DNA from: Viridibacterium curvum | Lineage (GTDB): Bacteria; Pseudomonadota; Gammaproteobacteria; Burkholderiales; Rhodocyclaceae | Length of the DNA: 64,000 bases | Assembly: GCF_039544165.1 (NCBI RefSeq) | Contig: NZ_BAABLD010000008.1 | Location: 62,001 to 126,000 of the forward strand | Direction: 5' to 3' | Part shown: positions 1 through 9,535 of the stretch, piece after piece | How positions within the stretch are numbered: the first letter of the stretch is position 1 | Layout of the letters: each line of letters opens with the position of its first letter | The notes under the pieces: model-generated | The model's input: only the letters and a program-made list of their open reading frames with translations | The model's database searches: none | What the model was told of the DNA's origin: nothing | Position numbers and translations under genes: made by a program

Positions 1-3000
1 CGCGTCAGCGCTGTCACGCCCGTCGGCTTGCCATCCGCACCGAAAACAAAACGGCTCTGGCGCGGCAGTGCGACGCTAAGGTCACGCACCGAGCCACCCG
101 CCGTCACCGACACAGCGCCACCACCCAATGCCCCCAGCGTCCAGTTGAAATAGTCATGACGCACGGCCGTTGCGGCAGCCTTGTCGGTGCTGGCCCTGGC
201 TGCGTTGGCGCGCCACAGCCAGTCTGTCGGCGAGCTGCCGATTGCCCTCCCGACGACATCCCCACTGGCGTCGAACCGCACGCTGCCACCATCCTGCGCC
301 AGCCAGACCTTGTTGGTAGCGCTGGAAAGCGCCATCTCACCATCGGCAGCACCTGCGCGCCGGCCGGCCGAGTAGACCGTTGCTGTCGCAGAAGACAGAT
401 CAATATTGCCGCCTGCGGCAAGACGAATGTCGCCCGTACCAGTACGCACCAGCTTCGTGACAACCAGATCCTTGCCGCCACCTTGCGTCACGGCAAAGGC
501 GTTCGCTGCCGACAGGTCCGCACCTGCCACAAGTCCCACATTCCAGCCATTCTGCTTGTCAGTCGGCATCACGTCGGTGGCCGAAGCAAAACCGTCATTG
601 ATGCTGCCGTTGAGTTGCAGCGCGCCACCTGCGCGCAACAGCAGGCTACCTGCCACGTCGCCGCTGTAACGCCAGCTAGGCGCTCCGCCCGTACTTGACG
701 CGAGGTTGATGTCGGAGCCCAGCGTCATGTTGCCAACCGAACGGAACTCGACGCCGGGTCGCACGCTCAGTTTGCCGTTGTCGAGCGATCCCAGACCGCC
801 CTGGATCACCGGCAACCATGTATCGAAGGCCTTGTTGTCTGCCTGTGCCTTGCTCAACGCAGCAGCATCCACAGTGCTGATGTCGTAAGCCTTGAAAGCA
901 TTTAGCGTGACGGTCGGCGCCCCCGCCAGCACGACGCCATTGTTCACCACAGGCACGGTATTGGCCCAGGCGCTCTCGTCGAGCAGGCGATAACTGCCAT
1001 CCGTTTGCTGACTCGCCACATAGGTCTTGCCAGCAACCAGCGCAGAAGGCGTCATCGCAACCCCGTTTGCATCCAGCAGCGTGACGGCAGATCCGCCATT
1101 GATTGTCAGCTTCAGGCTGCTGACACCGCTTAATGACGAGGTGTCGCTGACGGAGAACGCTACCTGCGAGACGCTGCCAGCCTTGCTGACCGCCACCTGC
1201 CCATAGTTGTTGGGCCGCAAGGCGTAACCCGTACCGTCGGGCAAACGGCTCGCCGTGTAGGTCGTGCCAGCAATCAGGCTGCCCGCCGAGACGGGAGTAA
1301 CGCCATCCGCTGCATACAGACGGCCACCTGCAAGTTCGTTGATCTGCAGTTCGACGTTGCCAGTGGCGTTCGTAACCGTCGGTGTGAAACGGATACCGAC
1401 ACTGCTATCGGGCGTTCCGGCAACCGCGCTACTGGTCACCCGATACGTATCGTGCTCGCCGACAGTGCTGAGCAGATAGAAACGATTGGCTGTCTTGTCG
1501 TAACGGGCAGCGTAAGAAGTGCCCGCGTCCAGCGCTCCTGTCCCCAGGGTGCCGTTGTCGGCCAACAGCAAGGTCGTAACCCCAAGCGCGCTGGTTTTCA
1601 GCTTCACGCCCCCGGCGAGCTGATTCACTGCCTTGCCACCGAAGTTGTCACTGGATGGTGTGAAGTAGACGATCTGTCCATCCAGCCCTGTGAAGCCGCT
1701 CGAAGACACAGGCAACAAGGTGACCCCTGCAGCATTGACAGGCGTAATGCTGGACTCAATGAGCCAGTACGTTGCGCCGCCACCATCCTTGCGGAAGCTC
1801 AGTCGATAGCTACCGCCAGCACGTAGCGTATTGGCAGCAGCGTTGCTCGCTGCACTGCTCTTGATCGGTATCGGCGCACTGCCATTGAGCGAGAAGCTTG
1901 TGCGTCCCCCACTCAGGGTGTTGTTCACCAGAGCCACGAAATCCACAGTCACCGTGCCGTTCGTTGCCCAGGTCGACGCGTCACCAGCAATCGATGCATC
2001 AGCGACCACAAAAGCGGCGCTTACCGTACCTGCAGTTGCCAGAACTCCCGTGGCAGTTGCATTGACCGGGATCAGCTCGGCCGTCGTCACCGTCAGCGGC
2101 GTCGTGAACACCGAAGCCTCACCCACGACAGCCGTCGTACCGACCACCGGGTTATACGCCGCCAGATCCGTGGTGCGGGGCAGGTTCAGCGTCACGCTGC
2201 CGTCCGCCCCCCCGCCATTGCCGCGCACGTCGATCAGACTACCCGCCTCGAACTCGATCTTCGTGTTGGCCGCATCGTCGCCAGACACGCTCAGGGTCAC
2301 ATCACCACCACGCCCTCCCGCACTGGTCGCCAGCGCTTTGAGCACCGCACTCTTCTCCAGCACGATCTGGCCACCCTGCTGAATACCGTCAACGAGCGCG
2401 CAACGGGCAGCGAGATCGATGCGTCCACCCGACGGCCCCGAGGCGTCCAGCGTGCCGCCAATGCGGATGTTGCCTGCATCAGCGTACAAGCCGATGTTGT
2501 GTGACTTGAGCGTATTGCCTGCGGACAACTGCAGGTCGCCCTGACGCAAGCGCAGCTGCCATTGCTCTTCAAAGCTGGTCGTCTTCTTCACGAGATCGTC
2601 GAGGCTGGCGAGCGAGCCCACATCCACGCTGAGCTTGCCACCCGTCGCACCGGCGGCCTTGCCTTCGTCCGACACGCTGGCGAGCTGGCTGCCTGCCAGT
2701 TGCACCGTGCCCTTGGCAGCATTCAGGGTCAGGCTGCCGGCATCCGCCGTGCCACGACCACGCAGGTCCAGCACCGAGCCGGTCTCGGTCACCACATTGC
2801 CTGCGCCTGACTCCAGCACGATGCTTCCGGCATTGGTCGCCTGCGTGCTGCCATCAAAGTTCGTCTCACGGCTCGACACGTCGATGCTGCCCGTCGCCTT
2901 GACCGTGACATCACCCGTCGAGGCCTTGACGCCGATGCTGCCGCTGCGGCTGACGAGTTGCGTCGCCACCGTGGCCGTGCTGCCTTCCAGCACCAGGGTG

Positions 3001-6000
3001 CCACCTGCACCGGCCGCCAGCGCGTCGCTGGCTGTGCCGCCCGATGCGAGTGTCAGCGCGCCATCAGTCTTCAGAGTCTTGCGGGTACCGCTTTCGACGG
3101 TGACGACGGGAGCCGTCACCGTCAGCGGCCCTGCCGCCGAAGTCGTTCCCGTTCCCGCCAGCACCACACCACGCGAAGCCGCCAGTGTCGTATCACCGAA
3201 ACCACGCAGGGCCATGTTGCCGCTGCCGATCTTCAGCGTACCGGCGTCGCTGCCATCGGCACTGTTGCCCACGGCGTTGAGCTGCAGGCTACCGCTGCCT
3301 GACGTTGCGGTCGCCGTGTTGCCCGTGGTGTTGGTCAGCGTCAGCTGCGTGCCCGTGATCTGCACACTGCCAGCCCCCGCACCCTTCCAGTCCAGGCTTG
3401 CCGCATCGAGGGTCAGCTGCTTGACCGGCGTTGTCGCGCCGAGCGAGAAGCTCTCGTCGAAAGCGATGCCGCCGTAGCTGCGCAGCGTCAGCTTGTCCGC
3501 ACTGCCCGCCACACTGCTCAGCAAGGTGTCGGTCAGGCGTGTGCCCTCGGTCGTGCTGCCGCTACCACCAAGGGTGAGCGCTTTCGCGCCCAGCGTGAAG
3601 GCGCCTGCCGTCGCGGCGCTGTTCTTGGCGAGCTGACTGTCCAGTGTGGCATCGGCCTGCACCGAGGCGCCCTTCAATTGCACGTTGTCCTGCACGATCA
3701 GCGTGCCCTGCTCGCCCTTGGCGCCGGTGCGGGTCACAACGTTGTTGTCGGCCGCCACGCGCAACAGGGCACCGTCGCCAACCACCGTCGTGTTGCGCAT
3801 GGCAGGGCGCGTCGTGTCAGCCGGTGCGGACTCGATCACCGAACCGGCTTCGACGGTCAGCTTGTTTGTGGCTGCCAGAATGACTTCCGCAGGTTTGGTG
3901 CCCGCGGCATCGGCCAGGCCCGTCGCGCCGTTGTAGCGCACGCCTCGCGCCGTCACCGTCAGCGCGCTGCCGCTGCTGTCGACCTTGCGTTCGCCGCCGA
4001 TCATGATGCTCTCGGCACCGACCCTGGCGATATCCGCTTCGTTGACCTTCAAGGTCTTCACACCGCTGGCTGGCGTCACCGTGCTGTTGCCGACGACGAT
4101 GTCAGCGGTCGGCTTGCCGTCTGACCCCAGTGTGCTGGCCAGCAGGCTGATATCGAGCATGCCGTTGCGACGCCTCTTGCCGTCGGCATCCTTGATACCT
4201 TCCATGGCGATGATGCCGCCCAGCTTGATGCTGTCGGTCGCCGCGACGATCAGCTGGCCGCCATCCTGCGTCGCCTGTTGCAGGGACGTGCCATTCTTTG
4301 CCGCTTGCTGCGCAAAGAATGTGGAAGCGCGCGCTTCGGTGAACTCGGATCGCTTCTGCGTGACCTCGCGCGATTCGACCAGCACACCCGTCGTACGCGA
4401 ATCGCTGACGGCTGTGCCCGCCACCGACAAGCGTGCCGACACGACCGTGCCGCCCAGCGCCTGATTGATCTGCAGGCTGCTGGCCGCGTCCTGATAACCG
4501 CTCACCAGCGTCACCTTGTAGGCGCCGGGCAGCATGGCATAGCGCGCGGGCAGCAAGGTGTAGGTGCCAGCCGGCACCCCTGCCGAAGCGCTCAGCGTGA
4601 TCTGCGTGCCGGCCTGCCGATCAAAGCCGGCATCCGCTGGCGCATAGGCACTGCTGTAACCGGGAATGATGGCGTAGGTGTTGGCCTGCGCGAGCACATT
4701 GGTCGAGCCACCAGAACCTGCGACGAACTCCAGCGCTTGCAGGTCGCCACCACCGGATACGTCGACCTTCGCTTTCGAAGACTGCTCGACCGTGGGGCCA
4801 CGCAAAGCGACCGACGGTGTCGGTGCACTCGTGATGACGCGGGCCGTCCCGCCATCCGGTTGTATTGTCCAGTCCGTACCATTGACGAGCGTGCCGAAGG
4901 GAATCGTCGCGCCCTCACCGGATGCAGAGGTCAGACTGCCATCCTGCAGATTGAGTGTCTTGCGGGCCGACAGATCGATGCTGCCGAATGGCGCACGCAA
5001 TACGCCGCCCTGGTTGATGGTGTCGGCCTCAAGCGAGAGACGGCTGCCGGCCGACATCGGCACCTGAGGTGTAACGCCTGTGCCACTGATGTTGAGCGTG
5101 CCGCCCGGCGCCACATTGACGCTGAAATTGCTGAGCGTCGTGGCGTAAACCTGCGCGGCCTGGATGTTGAGATTGCCCGCCACGGCGAGGTTGCCCGTGC
5201 TGTAGTTCGGGTCCACAACGATGCCACTCGTCCCCACACTGCGGTCTGTGCCACTCAAACGCACATCACCCTTGCTGCGCAGGGTGGTTTCAGCGGCACC
5301 GCTGATCATGGTGCCGCCATATAGATCGATCAGACCGGCATCAACAGTGAGGCTGCCCGCGCCCAGCACGGGAGAGAACACGAAATCCGAAGCCAGCTTG
5401 TTGCTCTTGGAATGCCCCAACCAGCCAAGACTCGCGTGACTGGTATTGATCTTCACGTCGGCCGACGACACGTCGATCTTGCCAGCCAGCGACACCTCAC
5501 GCGCAGCGCTCAATGCCACCTTGCCGGCAAACCGCAACGTGTCGTCACTCTTCAGCGAGACCTTGTCGAAGCCCGCCGTACGCAGGCTCGCCGCATCGAC
5601 CCAGCCTTGCGGCTTGCCCTCGAACAGCGTTGTCAGCGATGTCCCGGGCGTCGCAGCCTGCAGCTGTGTTGCGAGACTGCTGCCGGACTGCAGCAGGTTC
5701 TCGCCGACGGTGAGGGTGCGCGCCACCGTCGCGGCATGATCACCGTCGTACTCAGCGGAGAGATTCACACTGATGCTGCCACCGGCCGCATTCGCACCAC
5801 CACCCTTCGCGGTCGTCAGTGCCCCGAACGCAATACCAGTGGATGAGCTGATGTTCACGCTACCCGCATTGCTGGCCACGTTGAAGGCCGCACGCGTCGT
5901 GGCGTTGTCCAGCGTTGCGCTGCTGCCGTCGAGATTGATCTTTGCGCCCTGCTGCGCAACGATGGCGCCCTTCTGCGCATCCAGGGTCACGCTACCGCCA

Positions 6001-9000
6001 TCGAGTACTTCACCCTGGCGCAGACCTGCCGCGTTGGTCGTCACGATAGCCGTGCCCGACACATCGATGCGCGCACTGTCTTTGAGGAAAATGGACTGAT
6101 CAGCCACATAACCGGGGTCGTCACCTGAAGTGGCCGGCTGACTCATCGTCAGGCGGACGCTGCCGCCCTGTGCCTTGAGCTCGCCACCCAGGGTGAGTTG
6201 GCGACGTGCGCTCAGACTGATGTTGCCGCCGTTGCCGGCATTGATACTGGCACCGTCACCCACCGTCACAACGCCACGCTCGACCAGCCCAGCAACGAGA
6301 CTGTCCTTGTCGGCGAAACTCGCGACAAGACTGAAACTTGCACCATCCTTCAGATTGCTGTCGAGCCTCTTCACCGCGCCCAGCTTGCTGACCGCAGCCC
6401 CAGTAGCCACCGAGCGGAAGTCCCCCTGAAGCATGCGCACGTTGCGCGTCAGGTCAAGCTGGGTGCCGGCACCAATGCCCGCATTGAAGTCGGTGGCGGT
6501 CAGCGCAAATTTCGAGAAGCCGCCCTCCGTGAACAGCTGGGTGCCCAGCACCAGGTCAGCTGCATTCACGGCCGCCTCGTTGATGCGGATACCGGCCGCG
6601 CTGATCGACAGGCTGCCACCCTTGCCGCGCGAGGTGCCGTATGCCATCGCTTCGCCGCGCAGGCTGGCCTTGCTCATCGAGACGCTGCCGCCGGCCAGCG
6701 CAATGCTGCCCGCATTGCCAAGACTGACCGTGCCAGTGGTGCCCAGTTTCGCGCCACCCGACACGTCGAGGCTGCTGCCATCGCCCAACTGCAAACTGCC
6801 GAAGCGACTCGCCGCCAGCCGGATCGAGCCGCCATCGAGCTGCTGCGTACCGCTGAAGACGCCTGCGCCGTTGCGCGCACTGTCGTAGTCATTGATCCAG
6901 AGCCCGGTCGCGTCGATGCGCTTGCCGGCAGCGAGGCGCACGGAACCACCAGACGAGCCCGCTTGGTCCGCCTGGGCATCGAAAGCGAGGCCTGCACCAC
7001 GCACGTCATCCTGGATGTCCACGTCACCGCCAACTGCGCGCAAGCTCAGGCTGCTGCCCGATCTCAGCGCAAGCGGGCTGCCCGACTCGACCGTGATGTT
7101 CTGCCCATACAGCGTGACGGACTGGAAGCCCCCGGCAGACAAGGCGTTGGCCGACACGCGGTTGTAGCTGTCGCTGCTGACAACGGACTTGAGTGCGTCT
7201 TTCCAGAAGTCGGGGCTTAGTGTGCTGGCGCCTGATCCGATGCGCAGATCGGGCTGCGGCACGAGGGAGTTGCCGAGAATGAATGTGCCGCCCTTCGGTG
7301 CGGTGGCGGGGGTGCCCTGATAGGTGCCGGCCTGCGTCTTCGCCACCAGCGCACCGTCCAGCACGGTGTGACCACGCGCATTCACTGTCACGCTGCCGGC
7401 ATTCTTGCCCTCGGTGTAGGCGGCCACGTAGCGCTCGGTGGTCGCGATCCCGTCATAGACGACATCCGCACTGGCCTTGGTGATATCGACGCGCTTGTTG
7501 CCCATCAAGAGCTGCGTCGTGGCAATCGTGGCGCCGCTGACCTCAACCGCTCCGCCCGAGACATCCACCTTCGACCCTGCACCCAGCACCACGTCGCCCG
7601 CAGACTGGAAGCTCACCGCACCACCTGTCGCCGCGCGCTCCTGCAAGCTGGTCGCCCGGCTTGCCACGACGCCTGAGGTATCCGCTACGGCCAGCTTGCC
7701 CGTCGGCGCATCCAGCAGGTTGTACTGCACGGTCTCGCGGTACAGCACACCACTGCGCTGCAACGGCGCATCCTTGAGCTCGTTGGACACCAGCGTCGCG
7801 CTGACCTGGTTGCGTGTGGCGCCATCGACCTGCACATCCTTGTAGCCCGACACGTCGATGACAGCATCCTTGGCCATCACGATACGTGCGCCGGCATCGG
7901 CCACGGTCGTTGTGTGGAAGGACTCTGCGTCCTTCTGCTGCTGATTCGCCAATCCGGTGTAGGCGCGCTGTCCGGCCGCACTCACTTCCACGCTGCCACC
8001 CGGCGTGACAATGCTGGAACCGGACTGCATCAGCACGGTACGCCCGTCGATCTTCACCTGCGTGGTCTTGAATGTGTCAGTTGCCGTCACCGTGTACTGC
8101 TTGCGGATGAGGTCTTCGAGTGCGCTCAGGCGAGACTTCTGCACCGCCTCGCTCTCGCTGGGGTCGGGCACGAACTGTGCCGCAGCACGCGCCTTGACCT
8201 CGCTCTCGGTAATGCTCTCGACACCGGACTCCAGACGGCTGTTGCCACCCAGAACAACCTCGCCACCCTGGGTGGCTTTCTGCTCCACATAGCCACCCGC
8301 CGCGTCGAAGGTCTCGCGCGTCGTCCAGCCCGAACGCCCCTGCAAGTAGATCGACCCGTTCTCGGCCTTGGCAGTGCTCACCTGCAGCAAGCCATCGTTG
8401 TTCACCGCCATGGCCGCCAGCGTGATGTTGCCGCGGTTGGCGATGATCCCCTGCATGGCCTCCTTGAGGCCCGTGTTGCTCACCGTGCTGAGCGACTTGT
8501 CGGCGCCAGCGAACGGATCGACCTCGACCAGCACGCCGCGCAAATTGGTGTCACGGCTCTCGGCCAGATAGACCTTGGCCCCGGCAGCCAGCACGACTTG
8601 CCCGCTGGTGGACTCGATGCGTCCCGCGTTCTCGACGCGCGGCGCGAACAGCATCACCGTGCCGCCTTCAGCGGCCTTGATGCGGCCCTCGTTACGCACA
8701 GTGGGCGCACTGCCAGCGTCGACCGACGCGGCAGGCGTATCAAGATCGGTCACGACCCATTTGCCATCCGCATCCTTCTCCATCTTGCCGGCGTAGTAGA
8801 AGGCCGCTTCCTTGCCCTGCGTGCTGAGAAAGCCCTTGGTGAAGACATCCGTGCGGATGTTCAGTGCCGAGGCCACGAGCCCACCGACATCGACCTGCGA
8901 GTCCTTGCCGAACAGAATGCCGTTGCGGTTGACGAGGTAGACCTGGCCGTTGGCGGTGATCTGGCCGTTGATGACAGAAGGGTTGGCGTCCCAGATGCGG

Positions 9001-9365
9001 TTGAGGACACGCGAGTTGGCATCGGGCTGCTTGAAGTCGACCTTGTAGCCCTTGTCGATGTTGAACGAGTCCCAGTTCTTGATCGCTGTCGCGGTGCTCT
9101 GGGTCACCGTCATGGTGTTGCCCGAAGTTGTCACGCTGCTGATGCCCACGTTGGTCACCGCACGCGTACCGCTGGCTTCGACAGGCAGAGGCGCCGCGTT
9201 GGCCGCCGGCAACGACATGCCCGCCACGCTGACCGTCAGCACAATCGATGCCACGCGCCGCGCCTTGCCACGCGAACGCTTGCCACGGGCTGCCACGTTC
9301 TCGGCCACGGCCACCCAGGCACCGACACTGTCGTTGAAGACCACGCGATAGCAAAGATTGTTCAT
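1..9365 (-). CDS. Two-partner secretion filamentous haemagglutinin-like adhesin (TpsA), 3' end outside window
   Basis: A single open frame runs on the minus strand from an ATG at 9365 to the window edge (3,121 full codons, no stop), so the C-terminus is missing. The N-terminus MNNLCYRVVFNDSVGAWVAV is an extended signal peptide region (ESPR), followed by a basic stretch and a hydrophobic Sec segment ending near AANA. Residues about 60-180 match the haemagglutination-activity (TPS) domain, with NWDSFNIDKG and VYLVNRNGILFGK. The rest is low-complexity Ser/Gly/Ala-rich beta-helix sequence with many 'VDVSG' or 'IDVSG' type turns, as in FhaB-like exoproteins. It follows its TpsB transporter on the same strand, so it is probably secreted by that partner and displayed on the surface. 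The long plus-strand frames over it are shadows. Adhesin class is certain from the N-terminus; ligand is unknown. Confidence 0.93.
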   Translation of the reverse strand, partial: MNNLCYRVVFNDSVGAWVAVAENVAARGKRSRGKARRVASIVLTVSVAGMSLPAANAAPLPVEASGTRAVTNVGISSVTTSGNTMTVTQSTATAIKNWDSFNIDKGYKVDFKQPDANSRVLNRIWDANPSVINGQITANGQVYLVNRNGILFGKDSQVDVGGLVASALNIRTDVFTKGFLSTQGKEAAFYYAGKMEKDADGKWVVTDLDTPAASVDAGSAPTVRNEGRIKAAEGGTVMLFAPRVENAGRIESTSGQVVLAAGAKVYLAESRDTNLRGVLVEVDPFAGADKSLSTVSNTGLKEAMQGIIANRGNITLAAMAVNNDGLLQVSTAKAENGSIYLQGRSGWTTRETFDAAGGYVEQKATQGGEVVLGGNSRLESGVESITESEVKARAAAQFVPDPSESEAVQKSRLSALEDLIRKQYTVTATDTFKTTQVKIDGRTVLMQSGSSIVTPGGSVEVSAAGQRAYTGLANQQQKDAESFHTTTVADAGARIVMAKDAVIDVSGYKDVQVDGATRNQVSATLVSNELKDAPLQRSGVLYRETVQYNLLDAPTGKLAVADTSGVVASRATSLQERAATGGAVSFQSAGDVVLGAGSKVDVSGGAVEVSGATIATTQLLMGNKRVDITKASADVVYDGIATTERYVAAYTEGKNAGSVTVNARGHTVLDGALVAKTQAGTYQGTPATAPKGGTFILGNSLVPQPDLRIGSGASTLSPDFWKDALKSVVSSDSYNRVSANALSAGGFQSVTLYGQNITVESGSPLALRSGSSLSLRAVGGDVDIQDDVRGAGLAFDAQADQAGSSGGSVRLAAGKRIDATGLWINDYDSARNGAGVFSGTQQLDGGSIRLAASRFGSLQLGDGSSLDVSGGAKLGTTGTVSLGNAGSIALAGGSVSMSKASLRGEAMAYGTSRGKGGSLSISAAGIRINEAAVNAADLVLGTQLFTEGGFSKFALTATDFNAGIGAGTQLDLTRNVRMLQGDFRSVATGAAVSKLGAVKRLDSNLKDGASFSLVASFADKDSLVAGLVERGVVTVGDGASINAGNGGNISLSARRQLTLGGELKAQGGSVRLTMSQPATSGDDPGYVADQSIFLKDSARIDVSGTAIVTTNAAGLRQGEVLDGGSVTLDAQKGAIVAQQGAKINLDGSSATLDNATTRAAFNVASNAGSVNISSSTGIAFGALTTAKGGGANAAGGSISVNLSAEYDGDHAATVARTLTVGENLLQSGSSLATQLQAATPGTSLTTLFEGKPQGWVDAASLRTAGFDKVSLKSDDTLRFAGKVALSAAREVSLAGKIDVSSADVKINTSHASLGWLGHSKSNKLASDFVFSPVLGAGSLTVDAGLIDLYGGTMISGAAETTLRSKGDVRLSGTDRSVGTSGIVVDPNYSTGNLAVAGNLNIQAAQVYATTLSNFSVNVAPGGTLNISGTGVTPQVPMSAGSRLSLEADTINQGGVLRAPFGSIDLSARKTLNLQDGSLTSASGEGATIPFGTLVNGTDWTIQPDGGTARVITSAPTPSVALRGPTVEQSSKAKVDVSGGGDLQALEFVAGSGGSTNVLAQANTYAIIPGYSSAYAPADAGFDRQAGTQITLSASAGVPAGTYTLLPARYAMLPGAYKVTLVSGYQDAASSLQINQALGGTVVSARLSVAGTAVSDSRTTGVLVESREVTQKRSEFTEARASTFFAQQAAKNGTSLQQATQDGGQLIVAATDSIKLGGIIAMEGIKDADGKRRRNGMLDISLLASTLGSDGKPTADIVVGNSTVTPASGVKTLKVNEADIARVGAESIMIGGERKVDSSGSALTVTARGVRYNGATGLADAAGTKPAEVILAATNKLTVEAGSVIESAPADTTRPAMRNTTVVGDGALLRVAADNNVVTRTGAKGEQGTLIVQDNVQLKGASVQADATLDSQLAKNSAATAGAFTLGAKALTLGGSGSTTEGTRLTDTLLSSVAGSADKLTLRSYGGIAFDESFSLGATTPVKQLTLDAASLDWKGAGAGSVQITGTQLTLTNTTGNTATATSGSGSLQLNAVGNSADGSDAGTLKIGSGNMALRGFGDTTLAASRGVVLAGTGTTSAAGPLTVTAPVVTVESGTRKTLKTDGALTLASGGTASDALAAGAGGTLVLEGSTATVATQLVSRSGSIGVKASTGDVTVKATGSIDVSSRETNFDGSTQATNAGSIVLESGAGNVVTETGSVLDLRGRGTADAGSLTLNAAKGTVQLAGSQLASVSDEGKAAGATGGKLSVDVGSLASLDDLVKKTTSFEEQWQLRLRQGDLQLSAGNTLKSHNIGLYADAGNIRIGGTLDASGPSGGRIDLAARCALVDGIQQGGQIVLEKSAVLKALATSAGGRGGDVTLSVSGDDAANTKIEFEAGSLIDVRGNGGGADGSVTLNLPRTTDLAAYNPVVGTTAVVGEASVFTTPLTVTTAELIPVNATATGVLATAGTVSAAFVVADASIAGDASTWATNGTVTVDFVALVNNTLSGGRTSFSLNGSAPIPIKSSAASNAAANTLRAGGSYRLSFRKDGGGATYWLIESSITPVNAAGVTLLPVSSSGFTGLDGQIVYFTPSSDNFGGKAVNQLAGGVKLKTSALGVTTLLLADNGTLGTGALDAGTSYAARYDKTANRFYLLSTVGEHDTYRVTSSAVAGTPDSSVGIRFTPTVTNATGNVELQINELAGGRLYAADGVTPVSAGSLIAGTTYTASRLPDGTGYALRPNNYGQVAVSKAGSVSQVAFSVSDTSSLSGVSSLKLTINGGSAVTLLDANGVAMTPSALVAGKTYVASQQTDGSYRLLDESAWANTVPVVNNGVVLAGAPTVTLNAFKAYDISTVDAAALSKAQADNKAFDTWLPVIQGGLGSLDNGKLSVRPGVEFRSVGNMTLGSDINLASSTGGAPSWRYSGDVAGSLLLRAGGALQLNGSINDGFASATDVMPTDKQNGWNVGLVAGADLSAANAFAVTQGGGKDLVVTKLVRTGTGDIRLAAGGNIDLSSATATVYSAGRRAGAADGEMALSSATNKVWLAQDGGSVRFDASGDVVGRAIGSSPTDWLWRANAARASTDKAAATAVRHDYFNWTLGALGGGAVSVTAGGSVRDLSVALPRQSRFVFGADGKPTGVTALT
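965..1950 (-). repeat. Four degenerate tail-fibre-like repeats inside the adhesin
   Basis: Within the adhesin, a stretch of roughly 330 residues is unlike the rest of the beta-helix. It has four diverged units of about 75-95 residues. Each ends in a line of the type 'L-x-A-G-x-x-Y-x-x-x...x-Y/F-x-L': NTLRAGGSYRLSF..YWLI, GALDAGTSYAARY..FYLL, GSLIAGTTYTASR..YALR and SALVAGKTYVASQ..YRLL. Several units also carry an earlier 'N-E/Q-L-A-G-G' or 'L-x-x-x-G-V' segment. The pattern resembles repeats in phage tail-fibre proteins. The repeat is seen directly; the phage resemblance is from memory of such proteins and unverified. Confidence 0.55.
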
Positions 9366-9429
9366 GTCATCGACCCTTCCCGTTGCTGGCGCCGCGCGCC
9401 TTGTGTTTGCTACACCTGCAATCCGATCC

Positions 9430-9457
9430 CGTCATTCCCGCGCAGGCGGGAATGACG
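9430..9457. repeat. dRS3-like 28-bp perfect palindromic repeat
   Basis: Between the tpsB stop and the adhesin start lies a perfect hairpin with 12-bp arms and a 4-nt loop. Its core, ATTCCC-N8-GGGAAT, matches the dRS3 consensus known from Neisseria, and similar palindromes are scattered in other betaproteobacteria. There is no T-tract, so it is more likely an interspersed repeat than a classical terminator. In an mRNA covering both genes it would fold just upstream of the adhesin start and could affect translation or RNA stability (inference). Confidence 0.8.
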
Positions 9458-9535
9458 TCGTCGTTGCCTGTTACACGCTCTGCTCCACCACCTCAGTGCA
9501 GTGGCATGTCGCACCTGCACCTGGTGGAAACACCC

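Noticed and set aside
7914..9455. Plus-strand open frame of 513 codons over the adhesin gene, and other long plus-strand frames between 156 and 9678
   Set aside because: They are antisense to a clear haemagglutinin-like coding frame, rich in His/Arg/Gln as typical for shadow frames of high-GC genes, and have no recognisable domain or ribosome site.
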